64,000 nt of DNA from Vermamoeba vermiformis (GCA_045837725.1 JBEWZL010000175.1:124001-188000), one strand, 5' to 3'. Positions 25,365-38,325 are shown, numbered from the stretch's first letter. The notes: generated from the letters alone by a model not told the origin. Numbers and translations are program-made.

Positions 25365-28300
25365 ATGTTTCCAGGTCTAACACAAGGCTATAACGTCTAC
25401 GTCGTAGACGACTCGCATCAGGACGAAACACTGCGAACAGCCGATCCACAAAAAGAACGCAAATTAGCCAAGTCTCTAATAGACTCGCATAAATATAAAG
25501 ATGCGGTCTATCATATAAGCCGTGCTTTAATTTTTGATATCGCTGCTGTGGATATTTTAGACAAACTTCTTGAGCGGTGTAAAGATCCCTGCAAGCAATT
25601 AATTTACACGACGAGTAAGCGCAAAAATATTACTTATATAAGATATGCATAATATATAAGGCTATAATAACGTAAAAGCGATTTTTTAAATTGAAATTTA
25701 TAATTTATTCCTTTGAAAAATCAGATCACGTCGTTTCCTGGAAGCTAATCAACGAATTATATTCATAGGAGGTGAAATAGGTCCTTATTGGTATGAAAGA
25801 GCAGTATTTGGTTATATTTATGCGAAACAAAAGAAATATACAGAAGCACTGACAGAATTGCTCAAATCTGCTTCTGATAAATGCACAGTACGTTCATTTT
25901 AGTGTCAAATAGCATTTTTACACATGCAAATATTGTATTATGAATATTTTAGATTATTTTACTCTTCTATTCCTTTTCTGTCCGATCTCGATCGCATTCG
26001 GCACCAGTCCGCCCAAATTCACTACAACTTCCTTAATCCATTTAAAATCATTTATATATACATTAATTCACACTACAAACCATTACGCGGATTAATTCTA
26101 TTTTCAGGTCGCGTACTTTGAGTGGGTCAAAGAATGGGATCAAGAAGTTCTTGCAGAAGCATTGCAACAAGTCAGTATTGAGCACTTAGGCACTGTATTA
26201 GCTGCTGTTATGAAGAGGCACAAGTCTTTGAACGTAAAGTAAGCTCATTTCTAAGTATTTTTAATTTTAATACTTCGCGATCGCATCTGTTTAGATCTTA
26301 CCCACGAAAGCTTTAATAGATATCTATTAAATATATATACATTACATACTATTATATTAATATCAGTTCTTTTAAGTGCGTAAAATAGACGAGAAATTAA
26401 GATTTTTTTTCGTTGTGCGACACGCACTTTTTGATACTGGCTATTACTTACTAATGCACATTTATTAGGGACGACAAGTTAATTCTCCGCTCATTGAAGG
26501 CCCTGTCAGATGTCATGTTCGAGTCATTTAAATATCGACGCACAGAAATGGATAATTTCACGCTTTATGGCTTGGCCTCGTTGCTCAGAAAAGTCGGAAA
26601 TTTGACGGACGCAATGACAGTAAGTATATTTATTACTTAAATAGTACAAATTTCATAATATAGCTCTATAATAATATAATTTTATTGATAAAATAATGCT
26701 GGTCTTTAAATTGCGTGTAAGATCCGGGTCTTGTACCGATTTTTTTATTTATTTTAGGTGGGTTTATATATGGACGACACACATTCGGATTGGTATTCAT
26801 GCCTAGCTATCGCTTATTTATACAGAGGTAAGCTTATTTGAAAATATTTTTGACGTGGATCCAGATCTGATCGTAATTTTTCCGCGATAGAAATGCATCA
26901 GGTAGATGAAGCGCTTAAATGGTATCAAAAATGTCACAAATTTCATCCTGAGGATGAAAGTGTATTATTAGACGGTACGTCGCGACTTGTTGCAAAGCAT
27001 ATTGCCTTTTAAGGAAATTTCTTTACAAATTGAATTATGTCTTTATTTTTCATGAAACTCTATTGATACGGATTTAATATGCAGCGGGTGACACGTGTCT
27101 CGATGCGCTTCGGATACGTGAGGCAGGCACGTGGTATTTGAAAGCCATTCGCAAACGAGAAGTTCCGTGGGCAATAGCGTCGATGTGCTTTATCGATTAC
27201 ATGATGACTGGCCATCAAGATTATGTAGCCGAGCTCTTGAACGCATCTAGACGAAGTACGTATTATTGACTCAAATAAGATGGCAATTTGACACGTGTCA
27301 AAGTGACACTTTGCAAAACTAATTTATTTTACTTTTTTTGGTTCGTGTAAAGAATACTTTACTAATGTTAATATTAACTAGATAATTTGAGGGCAGCAGA
27401 CTTATTAGGACCTGCATTAGCGTTATTCAAGCCATTCCGCGTGTCACTTTTGTTGCCGGACGAACCAATGGTGACGTCATTGTTCACGCTCGTACTTGAC
27501 ATTTGCAAGCCACAGACACGGAACCGCGGCGTTGTAAGTTCATGAAAACTTCATTTGCAGACACGTTCTGTCAAGATCTAACAAAATTTTTGCAAAGTTT
27601 GGCACGTGGGTTTTGATAACATTGTACCCGCCTTCGCCAATCAGCTACGTCGCATTTGATATGTTGAAGAAACTTATCTCGCCGGAGATTAGTTGGGTCA
27701 GCAAACTAGTGCTTGAAAAATCAATTTTGAACGAAGAAAGTCGACCTGCTTACGAGAACTTTAGAGGCGATCCGAAATGGTTCGACAAAGATTTCCTTTT
27801 ATGGAAATTCACGAAAACATCGATTCAAACGAAGATTTCTCCGCCAGACGAGGTACGTAGTTCTCACCATATCCCCGCTGAAAAATTTTATTAATTTTAT
27901 TTTGGATCAGGATTTTCTGCGAGAATTGGGTCCATTTTATTCAGCAATTATCACTAGCGCATTTAATACGGACATTTGGTACAATAAGACTGGCTTCATA
28001 GCGAAGAAATTACCGTCAACACGAGCGACCATCAAAAAGTTACTCGGAATCATGTGTCATCCGTTCATGCCAAAATTGGAAGCAGTTTTGACAGATGTCA
28101 AAGCGAGGGAAGGATTAATTTTTGAATTGTTGACGTGGATTTTGAAGATTCAAATCGTTACAGCGATGATTTTGGTGCAACTTGAGTTCGATCCAAAAGC
28201 CTCAGAAAACAATACTAATAGCATTAGTAATACTCTTCATGGAGAAGCACAAATGAACGTTGATATCAACAACAACAATTATACCGTAGAAAAGATTAGT

Positions 28301-29038
28301 CCTAGCGATAACAACGAAGTTAATACGAAAGAAAATCTTCAAGTCGCAATCGAAGAAAATGAAGAAGTTATTGAGCCGCCGAAGAAAAAGCGAAAAATCA
28401 CTAAAGTCGTTAAAGAAGCTGAAATTACTACGAGTCGTGACTGGGACGAATTGAAAATGAAACTATTTCACACGTTGTTGATGGGACCGGTGGATTGGAG
28501 CGTCATTGCTGCTATTGTTGGATTGACGAGGTACGTGTATTAGTTTATATTATATCACTTTACTATACAATAATTTAAAAATAGTGCTTAATTTCATTCA
28601 AACAAAAGTCCAGATATTTTTTCGCAATTTTTTCACGGCTGCAGATCCGCACTTGTCCGTTAATTATTTATAAAGAAATTGCATTATAATTACATAATGC
28701 AGCATTAGTGTTAATATGGCTATTATAGGTTGTCAAGGACAGAAAATTTCCCGTTAGATCTGCGACGGTTAATTCCCGAGTGGTTCAAGATGCGTGAACG
28801 AGAAACACCAGAAGGCCCACACATATGCTACAGAGACGCACTATTAGCTCATTACGTGTTATTACCTGAAGTCGACACGTTAGACAAGTGTGCGACGAAC
28901 ATCAAGCGGTGTTACTTGCAAGAAGAATGTCAAGCCACGTTTAAATTGAAAAGTCCGTACGCTGACGCACTCGTGGATGAGCGATTGAAAATTTCAACGG
29001 CGGTGGAGGAGTTTAGAAAGAAACACATGAATTCTTAA
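25365..29038 (+). CDS. TPR-repeat protein with a classical nuclear localisation signal (about 778 aa)
   Basis: Eleven exons: 25365-25614, 25745-25887, 26108-26238, 26469-26619, 26758-26827, 26891-26974, 27085-27255, 27382-27533, 27598-27852, 27911-28530 and 28729-29038. The exon 2 start is uncertain (25725 or 25745); only 25745 keeps the phase. Helical pairs of TPR type are visible: 'YKDAVYHISRALIFD', 'YIYAKQKKYTEALTELL', 'WYSCLAIAYLYREMHQVDEALKWYQKCHKF' spread over two exons. The long exon 10 encodes an Asn-rich loop and a basic signal PPKKKRK near 28377, typical of nuclear import. A TFIIIC-like or other nuclear scaffold is possible, but I do not recognise the exact family. No frame break. 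Confidence 0.75.
27289..27300. repeat. TGACACGTGTCA palindrome, copy 2 (intron of TPR gene)
   Basis: Perfect copy in the 126-nt intron 27256-27381, followed by AAGTGACACTTT. A one-mismatch copy sits at 27089-27100 at the start of the preceding exon. Confidence 0.7.
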
Positions 29039-29482
29039 TAAAGTCCTGTACTTTAATGTACGATAATAATACGTCTTATTTGCGGCAAAAAGTTGGAGCG
29101 CCGTTTCTGCGGTCCGAATTCTATTCGCCACCTCAACGGATTTAACCAGCCAATACTTCAATTAATTCTTTGTGTGTGGCAGTGTATGAACTGTTAAGAC
29201 CCCTTGTGGAGTTCAAAGAAAATGCGAGTGTCGAACGCTAACTAAGACCACTCGCTGTAAACAAAAGTCTTCATTGACCTAATTGCCCGATCATTTGGGC
29301 CTTGCTCGATAAACGTACAACACTATGCACGAGTGTTTCGTTATTAATACGGAGTTTTAAACATTGCAATCGTTTATTTCCTAACCAGTCCTATTTTTCA
29401 TCAACAAGTGGCTCATCTCCACGGATTTTCTGGATTTTCGAGCACAACAATAACTTGCAAGATATTGTTATCTGTCAAAATG
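29039..29482. other. Intergenic between convergent genes, about 440 bases
   Basis: Contains the 3' ends of the TPR gene and the inverted LRR copy. No RNA gene or repeat recognised. Confidence 0.35.
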
Positions 29483-31317
29483 TTACTCGAAAGAATGGCG
29501 GCACAAGTTTGGCATTCGTGCCCGCAGCTGCTCTATCAAGCTCTCTGAAATTTCTTCAGTCTGAGAGTAATTCCTCGTAACCTCTAATTCTTGCAATGAT
29601 GTTGGTAAATGCAGTATCTTCGCTGAAATCGATCCATTCATCCACGTTTCAAGCATAGTCAGCTTTGTCAATGAGCTTAAATGACTGAAATCGGCGTCAG
29701 ATGCTTTGAAGTGAAGAGCCTCTAACCCTATCAAAGTCGTAAAGTAGCTGCAATCGACCTGCTGCATTCTGCCAGTGAACATCAGACACTTCAAAGTTGT
29801 TAATGTGGAGATGAATGCGTAGTCAGATGTGACTTGTGAATGATTTCTCGCCACCTGAATGTTTAACCTTGTCAAATTTGAAAGACCAACGAAGCCGGTA
29901 AACTGACACTCTTCGGACTGACCAGTCAATGTCAAGTCTTCTAATTTTGTCAAGTGTGATATTTCCATTGCGCAATTAGAAAGCGAGAGCCAAGTAAGGT
30001 CTGATAACACTGACACTGGAAACCCCAGATCTGCAATTCCTGAGTCGCGGATGCTGATCCGTAAAGCATCCAATTGTGTTAGTGTTGACACTACTGACAA
30101 ATTTTGATAGGAATTTTGAGCGCTGATTATGATGTATAGCCGCTTCAGTGATGTGAATTTTGAAAGGTGATCCAGATCCGCAGGTTCATTAATGTGAATT
30201 TGCAGGCGTGTCAATGTTGTGGTGAGAAAATACAGTCCATATTGATTAATTGGGTCTATATTCAGCTCTTCTAATCTTGTCAGTGCTGTGAGCCATTGAT
30301 GTGAATAAAGTTGTTGGTCCTCGGTTGGATTCGTTTCAGCAAAATCTAAAACTAAATGCTTGAGACGCACCAACTTGTGCAATTCTTTTTCTATATCCTT
30401 ATCAACAACACTGAATAGCTCCAAATATGTCAAATTGGTACTGTTTAGTTCGTGGATCGGGATCCCTTTAATGGCAAGGTCTTCAAGCGCCGTCAGTGAG
30501 CTCAATGAAATTTCTTCTGGTTTTTTATCATTTTCCAAGACGACTTGCAGATGTTTTAAGTTGCCCAAGTTTTGAAACAATTTTTCCGCTCTTTCGTTGG
30601 AGACATCCGGCACAAACAAATACAAATACGTCAACTTGGAGCTATGACTGCCAAACAGATCGACGTTCAGCTCATTTTTTTGTGATATTGAGCAGCTTTG
30701 CAGATTTGTCCATCGTTGCATTGAACGCAACAGTTGCATGTTATCAGTATCCTCCGATCGCCATGGCTGCTCGAACGTTGTGAGGTTCGGCATGCTCAGT
30801 AAGGCCTCTAATGGTATTTGATACTCATAGTTCTTGACTGAAATAGAGTGAAGGTTGGGCAATGCTGTCAGTTTGAACCATTCAGCTTCGAGACCGACTT
30901 CATTTTGGTCCAGATCGTCAAATGTCAAATCCGTCAAAGTTGTCAATCGAAGTAAATGCTCGTTTATATCCTCTAACTTATTCATGATATTCTTACAGAA
31001 AGTGTAGGCTTATTGGTTTGCTGTACGAGCACAGTCGATCTGCAATCTGCGGCCATTCCGACTTTTTTGTCAAATAAACTGTAAATCCTCTATAATCAAT
31101 TATGTTGTACCATATTGTGCTTGTGGCACGCGCAATTCGTCGTGTTTTGTCATTAGAGATAATTTAGAATAATTTTTTGAATTTCTAGGGGCACTTGTTC
31201 CTGAAAAATCATCGTTAGTCAATTATATAATAATATTTAAAAATTGTTTAATTAATTGTTTAATTGAATTGTTAATGGCAACAATTCAAGTGATCCTCAG
31301 GATTGGTTACTTACCAT
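29483..31317 (-). CDS. F-box/LRR protein, inverted dispersed copy with two net +1 frame breaks
   Basis: The ATG at 31317-31315 is followed directly by gtaagt; exon 2 starts at 31200 with EQVPLEIQKIILNYL. The first break is at TAA 31153-31155: skipping T restores NDKTRRIARATSTIW. The second is at TAA 30993-30995: skipping T restores KNIMNKLEDINEHLLRL. At both sites nucleotide alignment with the intact copy (4273-6170) shows one extra T at or beside the stop. After the second break 500 residues of LRR remain open to 29483 (ARMPNLCRHSFE), very close to the intact copy. Such long preservation downstream argues against old pseudogenisation. It is dispersed about 24 kb from the main cluster and inverted. 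It is functional only if the breaks are bypassed or are errors. Confidence 0.75.
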
Positions 31318-31459
31318 GATAAACGCAGCAGTGTCGTGATTCAACAGTTTAATTTGATATTCAGAGCAAAAATATATTGTTCGTAACAGAAATAGAACAA
31401 AAATAAATTTACAAGCTGGTGGAAATTTTATTAGGATCCGTTCTTTTTTTGCTGCGCAA

Positions 31460-33978
31460 ATGGAAGACAACAAATCTCTCCTGGAATACTTACCAAAAGA
31501 GATTTTGTATTATTTTGCAAGATATATTGATTTACGAGACTTAGGGGCGTTGTTATTCACCAGCAAGCAAATTAATGCACTGCTCCAAATAGATCTTGCC
31601 TTCCAAAAAATAGTTTGCGATGCTACGCCGTAAGTTAAATAATTGTATATTAATTGAATATTTTCCTAGTAATATTTATACAATTTACTGCCTTGCAGTC
31701 CCGAATCTGGTCTCTTATCAAAATTAATTTTTTTGAAGAATGCGGTTGATTCAAGCGCCACACCTTCGTCCTATTCGCGTGATGTATTATGATGCTATAG
31801 CATCTGTAAGTAATAAGTGCAACTAGATCTCAAGTAAGAAAATCTAATTACATTTTATTCATTTCAGATAGCCGTTAAATATAACGATGCAAATATCATG
31901 ATATATAGTTTGGAGAATTTATCAGCGGATCACATAATATCGAAGTTGCGACCAAAGAAAGACTACAGTTGGATCCAAACGACCGAGCAGAAATTGGACT
32001 GGCTTAACGAAATAATGTCCAAAGACGCAGATAAAGTATTAGAATTTTTATTAGAGGTAAGAAAAAAGCGACGTTTAATCCTCGAAAGAGGTGGGTATTA
32101 TTTTTCTGGATGTTGATCAGGTTTTTAGGAATGCCAAAAAGTCGACACAACCGCTAAAAGAGAATCAAATAAAGCTCCTGTACGGATGATATCTGAACAG
32201 AGCAATTCTTTTATTGAGCCTCCTCCTTACGTCCCGCATGGTGTCAAGATGAAGTACGACGGTACGTTACTTTTTTGCATCAAATTGCCTATTTATGTCA
32301 TATTTCAAATGAATTTATCGAATATTGCCTAATTTGGAAAATACTGTGGGTTGGCGTGCGCAAAATTAATAATTATCTTATAAAATTTGACGAGTTTATA
32401 AACTTATTAGGCAAGGAAGTCGAATTAACTCCCGAACAGGAAGAAATGGCCTCATATTTTGCCAGATATTTAGAAACTCAAGCTAAAAATCCTATGTCCG
32501 TTAAGAACTTCTTTGCAGAGTGGTTGAAAGTTTTGAATCCGATCGGATCTACGACAACACCTCACGTCATTCAGAAATTCGAGTTATGCGATTTCACACC
32601 GATTGTTAAGCACTTGAAAGGATTAGAGAAGCGCAAGACAGTCGTAAATTATGCTGCCATAGAAAAAATATTCAATTTCCTCATGGACGAGTGCATTTGT
32701 TACAAAAATGTCGCCAGTCCGGATAAATGCTATTATCCGAAAGTTATTGCTGTCGTTCTCAAGTTCATTAACGAGCATAGGAAATTTTTATTTAGAGTAT
32801 TGTTGCAACGAATATTCGGAGTAGGTTTACAATCATCAGATCTGAACAAAACTTAGATTTACTTACTTTTTTTGGATGCAGGAACCAAAGGCGATAAGGT
32901 TGCTTCAATCGCTATTAAAATATTCAAAACACTTCAAAGAACATTCAATTGATATTAATGCACCTATTGAAGTCAAGAGAACAATTTACAAATCAACTAT
33001 CGAATTCGAAGCATCGCCGTTAGAAGCAGCAGCATTTTACGGCCTCAAAAGTGTTTTTCATTTACTTATCGAGCATCGTGCCGTGGTGGATTTGAAGCGG
33101 CCCTATCTACCTCTGCTTTGTATCACCAACGCATCCACATCCAAAGAATTTTTTGATTATTTAGTCGATCTTGGAGCAGGTAATACATTTAATCTACTAT
33201 TTATTAGCTGTTAATACTTATAAATATTTTTACTACAGATTTAAATGCCTTCTTGCCCGAGAGTCTTGCAGTTTGTTCGACGATTCTTGGTTACGCGGCT
33301 GAACTTTTCGCGAGCGATAGGTACTTGTCTTGAGACTCAGTTATATTATAATATTAATAACTAATTATTTTTTTAGCATTATCGAATTTTTATTGATCAA
33401 AGGAGCGAAATTGTCTGCAGCAGAAACTTCCAAATTTCTAAATGAAGATGAATTCAAACGTCACGTTGCCCTCGCTCAGCTCGAAGAATACAACCCAAAG
33501 AATAGAAAAACGTAAGCAAGGGATTATATAATTGTGCGGCAGGAATTAATATGAACTTTCCTTTTGCCAGGCAAATCCACTTTGACCACCGAAATTCCGT
33601 TCGCACCTTTAAGTCTCTCTGGAGCTCCAGGTCCGAATTGACGTTAATGGCTAATGGAGATTTAGTATATTTTACGCATAAGGCAAAAAGAATTGGCAGG
33701 TGGAAACAAGATCCAGACGGCCGGAACTATTTAACGTCTAATGAAGAGATGAAATATCGAAATTTTGGTAGCTATGGTTCCGCAGAAATAACTATAGATG
33801 CGCCGTTATTGAAGCATGAATTTATTGTATACAGGTACGTTAACTAGAATTCAGTACACAGCGAGATCCGATTCTAACTCTAATAACAATCAGAAATTTC
33901 AAGAATGAATTGGCTATTTTATTGCTTGATTTAAACGAGAAAGTTGATGTTCATAATGTATTTGTAGAGCGTCGTTGA
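31460..33978 (+). CDS. F-box/repeat protein C (610 aa, intact)
   Basis: Ten exons: 31460-31629, 31739-31805, 31868-32056, 32129-32261, 32411-32820, 32882-33179, 33239-33320, 33377-33511, 33571-33834 and 33894-33978; all phases agree. Exon 2 uses an AAG acceptor (tttttttgaag), as does exon 3 of genes D and E; the frame RLIQAPHLRPI matches RVLHKKLRRPI there. The F-box is LPKEILYYFARYIDLRDLGALLFTSKQ. The middle has degenerate ankyrin-like units (SPLEAAAFYGLKSVFHLLIEHRA; EFLLIKGAKLSA). The C-terminal 120 residues form a beta-rich segment, 'ELTLMANGDLVYFTHKAKRIGRWKQD', shared with genes D and E and not recognised otherwise. No frame break. Confidence 0.8.
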
Positions 33979-34370
33979 AGGCTTATTTGACAATTAATTT
34001 TGCGTACACAATCAAGTTCAATTTAATAAACGATTAGTATTGCTAGCACACAAGACAAGGGTTTCGTACCAGATAAGGATGATCAAAAACGGGAGGCGTC
34101 TCCTAAAAAACCTACATTAGAAGACCTACGCTTGTTGACGACCCGCCCGACCCTCGGAGCCGTCCATTTCCCCTATGAAAAGCGCCCCCACGCCAGCCGG
34201 AGCAGCCGAAGAAGAAGAGTAAAAGGGGGGGCGGCGGGCGAGAGAGAGAAGACGAACGACACTAGGGCCCACCGACCGGCGTGCTTAATAGGTGAAGACC
34301 GAGGAACGTATACGCCTCCCTCAAAAACAGATGAAATACGTTTTTAGGATCTTTTTTTCGAACTGAGCAA
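33979..34370. other. Spacer with T-depleted island 3 (about 34130-34330)
   Basis: The island is G+C- and purine-rich (aagggggggcggcgggcgag) and sits just upstream of the ATG at 34371. A frame without ATG stays open from about 34027 to 34347 (TLEDLRLLTTRPTLGAVHFPY, then an Arg/Ser/Lys-rich part). It could be an exon of an unseen transcript or a composition effect. No similarity to neighbours seen. Confidence 0.4.
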
Positions 34371-36548
34371 ATGGAGCACAACGCAACTATTATCGATTTA
34401 CCCATCGAAATACACTATAAATATGTTCGTTATATCGACTTACGAGACTTGGCATCGTTAATATTCACGTGTAAACAATTTAATGAACTTTTAGGAACAG
34501 ATCTTCAACTACAGAAAATAGTTTACAATAATACAGAGTACGAATATTTTCCTACTTATGCGTGTCGTGCATGTACATTATATGTTGATTTTTTCTTAAT
34601 TTTCTAACAATTTTAAAATTAGACAACGAGTTTTGCATAAAAAACTGCGTCGTCCAATCAAACAATTATTCATGGAGAATCGTGCATTTGTAAGTATAAC
34701 ATATATAATATCATATTTCGCGACCGAAACGTCTAATTAATTGATTCCATTATTTTTCTTGAAGTATGCCGTCAAGATCGATGACACGGAGTTCCTCAAA
34801 TACACCTTGCCGAGCTTATCATACAAGGATATTGCAGCAAAACTACGTCCATTCTCGTCAGACCCAAAGACTGTGTTCGTGACTAAAGAGAGCACGAAAT
34901 CCGCGAGCAACAGAAACTTCCTGCAGAAAATCTTCGATTGCGATGCTGGAAATTGTTTCAATTTCTTATTAGAAGTAATTGCACTTATTGTAGAAAATGT
35001 TCGCTCGCTTGGCTGATTTCAAGTCTCATAGGTTTTTACGTCGGATCTACCAGCCAACGTAACAACAGAAGTTCAAGATTCTCATATATATAAGACGCTA
35101 TTATTACTTGCTATACAAACTAACATCACTTTATCTTAATGACGAATCGCAAGGCCCGAGTGGGGCAAAATAACGGAGACGCAGGACCAAGAATCAGATA
35201 TTCACAGCGCTGCTATTAATTGCTATAGTTTGCTTCAAGCCACTACAAGCACTAGGATCGCCATCAAAATTACCTTATCAAAAGGTCCTGCGAGTTTTAT
35301 TGACACATTGCCATAAATGGAAAGAACTCATGATCGTAAAATTAGTGCTAAGTATCAACCTCGAGCAACCAAACGAAGATACTTTGTATTCAAAAATGGT
35401 ACGTGCAATTGACATACGTAATCTTGACGAAAAAACCTTGACCGACAATTCAACTTCAGGTTTTCGAGGCGTTAATGGCCTGCAGCAAAGAATTCCCAGA
35501 ATTTCACATCGATCTCAACATGAAAATACCTAGTATATCAATCTCTGAAGTTACTGTAGAAACTCTGTTAGAGTACGCAGCGATATCTCAACAAGACTCA
35601 AATGGCGAGCTGTTTCATTACTTAATGAATCATGGCGCACAATTTGATCCAAAAGCTCCGTATTTACCGTTGTCGTTGAAATCCTCGCCGTGGTCATCGT
35701 TGAATGGGTACTTGGAAAAACTTGGCTCCGGTATGACCAATCAAATTTTTATTAAATAACTAAATTAACGCTATATTTAATAGATATTAATGCACTTTTG
35801 AAACCTGGAAATGAAACGTTATTAAACTCGATGCTCAGTATGGGCTGGTATGACACAAGGTCTCTTTAAAAAATTCTTGAAATTAAATTAAAGCGAATAT
35901 TAACATTAATATTGCAAAGGGTCTTAGAGTATTTACTTTACAAAGGAGCAAAATTGACGAAGGAAGAAGAAGCTCGGTGGCTCGCTACTGCACCTAATTC
36001 GTTTACGTACAAAGTCGCAAAATGTCAACAAACCGAATACAATCCATTGAAAACTGTCGGGTATATCAATACTAATATTGCAATATTATTTATGTACTAA
36101 TTGATAATTTAAAGTGAAATTCCTGAGGTCACAGATGCGCGACCTGGATTTTACGCATTCTATTCGGCCGTACGGATTGAACTATATTACGGAAGAAGAT
36201 TTAAATATAAAGACAGTACTGGTATCACTTACGGGAACTGGGAAGTAAAAGAAGGGAAGTTATTATTGCAAGATACGCACAAATGGACAGACGACGGGAT
36301 CATAGAGAGGCTAAGTGCAGGAACTGAACCTACTGTTCGCTCCTATTCTATCATAAGGTTAGTTAAAGCCAAAAATATTATTTTGAAATAATTTAACTAT
36401 TTTTAGAACTTGCTTGGGGCTTGGATTCGGACTCGCGATCGACGATCCGGAGTTGGCTGATGAAGAAAGAATCAAAAAGCTCCTATTTGCCTACTTCGAA
36501 GACGACGAATTGTACAAAGATTATGAGGTTGAAACACAAGGAAACTAA
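34371..36548 (+). pseudogene. F-box/repeat protein D, rearranged copy
   Basis: Exons 34371-34537, 34623-34689 and 34765-34974 are intact (F-box IDLPIEIHYKYVRYIDLRDLASLIFTCKQF). Exon 4 (from 35032) starts well (VFTSDLPANVTTEVQDS...LLLLAI) but at about 35125-35160 runs into a segment almost identical to the intron end and exon 4 of gene E (39063-39215), including 'catcactttatcttaatgacgaatcg', giving TAA TGA in frame and a two-base deletion near 35200. The correct frame resumes (THCHKWKEL) and exons 35460-35730, 35784-35859, 35920-36060, 36115-36357 and 36407-36548 are intact and end with TAA. A template switch or unequal exchange with gene E explains it. Probably inactive unless spliced around. 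Confidence 0.65.
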
Positions 36549-36587
36549 AATCAAGCCAACGAAAACATCAGCGAGTTTTATTTATAA

Positions 36588-38325
36588 TTAGAGAAACAAT
36601 ACTACTAACGAAGCTACAAATCCAACGCTGGCGACCAAGGAGGTAGCAAGAGACGTTTTTGCCTGCGGAGCTTTGACTGGAGCGTTATTGGCCGAAGGCG
36701 TTGGAGTCGAGCCCGCATCCGGAGCTGACTGCGGTGCTAAGATGCAAGTTTTTCCGTCACCAGCATAGCCAGCCTTGCACGTACAAGTATATGTCCAAAT
36801 ATCACTCGACGCGCACGCAGCATTCACATCGCAAAGGGCAGTGACACAAGGGTCTTGAGGGATGACCCACATGTCATTCAACGAGGTCAGTGAGTTACCA
36901 CCGCCGTACAAAATGAAGTGGCCGTTGGTGTTGGGACCCGATGGCGATCCGTAGTACTTACGACTGCCTAACTGTCCACCAACTTGTCTATAATTGGTGT
37001 AATTAGACTCGATGTCCCCGCCTGCCAAATCTCCGTAGACCATTTTCCAAGTCTTGCTCGTCTTGTTAAACAACCAAATGTCGTTAAGCTGCACATCGGA
37101 GTTGTACTTCAATCCACCAACGATCATAAAAGTGCCGTCACGTCGATCAACAAGTTGAGCTCCAGCACGTGCTGCAGGGATATTTCCGGGATCGAAGTCA
37201 TCAGACACGACCGCGCCTTGAGCCAGGAACGATTCAGGGCCACCCCACTCAACAGTCCAGGACGGAGCCTTAGTATCAAAAGACCACAAGTCACCCCATT
37301 CTCCTTCCTTTGGTTTGGATCCCCATCCACCAAAAACCCAGATCCGATCATCAGCGTCAATGAAACCACCAGGAGCCCAACGACCACCGAAATACTTATT
37401 CTCGCCTTCGAAGACTGATTCCATACCAAGGTTAATAGCACCCCATTCCCAAGACCACATGAGCGATGTTGTGTTGAAGCGGTAGACCGAGCTCAATGAA
37501 GCTTCGCCCTGGCCGTAGCCTCCCACGAGCCACAAATTGTTCATAGAATCCACGGCAAGGAGGGCGCCTTGATTGGACCCGGGGTAGCACGAAGGACAAG
37601 GAACGCCTTTGTCAGAAAAGCCCTGTGGAATACTTGGATCGGTTGTATTATCGCTGGCGTCGTAGTTGCCGTAAAATGTGAATTCAAAAGATGTTGTGTT
37701 GAACATCCAGAAGTCCAGCCGTGGATCGTAGCAACTTCCGTAGAACCAAATGTTATCGTTCTTATCAATGGTATGAGCAGTTTGGCAAAGTGCACCGCCA
37801 GGGAACGCCGATGCGGATGGAATTCCAAAGTCGCCGTAAACGATAAGATCATCGAGTTGATTATCGACGTCACCAGCGACCCATCGATAAAGATCATTTT
37901 TAGGGTCGTAATTCCAAACAGTATGCAGATAATATACGTCGCTAAATCCACTAATTACCCAGATGAGTCCTTTGGAGTCGATTTCCACGAGAGGGTTGTT
38001 AATTCGACCACTAATTCCGGTATCAATACTAACCCATTCTCCTTTAGGCGCACCAGCGAAATCAGGCATATTTACGTAACCGAGGCCTAGAAGAAAAAAA
38101 AGACCTTAGATGGGCAACCGAAAATAATAATGTAATGTTTAAACTACAATTAGTTCTAAAAATATTATTAATACTAATTAATTCTCTTCAATGATTTACT
38201 TCAGTCTACTTACCCATCATAGCCGTTACGTTACTTGGCGCCAACCAAATCTGATCAATGGCATTGACCTCTACCGCCGCAAAAGCGACGAATATCACTA
38301 AAATTATGAACGTTAATGTCTTCAT
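36588..38325 (-). CDS. Secreted kelch-propeller/EGF surface protein (536 aa)
   Basis: Two exons: 38214-38325 and 36588-38086. The N-terminus MKTLTFIILVIFVAFAAVEVNA is a signal peptide. Kelch or galactose-oxidase-like blades follow ('NIWFYGSCYDPRLDFWMFN', 'NLWLVGGYGQG...SSVYRFNTTSLMWSWEWG', 'RIWVFGGWGSK', 'TFMIVGGLKYNSDVQLNDIWLF', 'FILYGGGNSLTSLNDMWVI'). Next is one EGF-like module with six cysteines (CVTALCDVNAACA...CTCKAGYAGDGKTC), then a Pro/Ala/Ser stalk and a C-terminal hydrophobic helix with nothing after it, which fits a GPI-anchor signal. It is likely a cell-surface adhesion or recognition protein. It interrupts the D/E paralogue pair and is divergent from gene E with only 94 bases between start codons. 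Confidence 0.85.

Noticed and set aside
25615-25744. Possible frameshift between exons 1 and 2 of the TPR gene
   Set aside because: An alternative acceptor at 25743-25744 keeps the phase; the better-looking tcag site at 25724 does not. Treated as splice uncertainty.
31780-31790. Apparent +1 break at TTA TGA in gene C exon 2
   Set aside because: Using the AAG acceptor at 31737-31738 gives the frame that matches genes D and E, so no frameshift is needed.
34027-34347. About 107-codon open frame in island 3
   Set aside because: No ATG, no splice-site support and composition-driven; kept only as part of the island description.
36984-38090. Open frames of 100-170 codons overlapping the kelch/EGF gene
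   Set aside because: Shadows of a well-supported coding frame; no domain or conserved motif.
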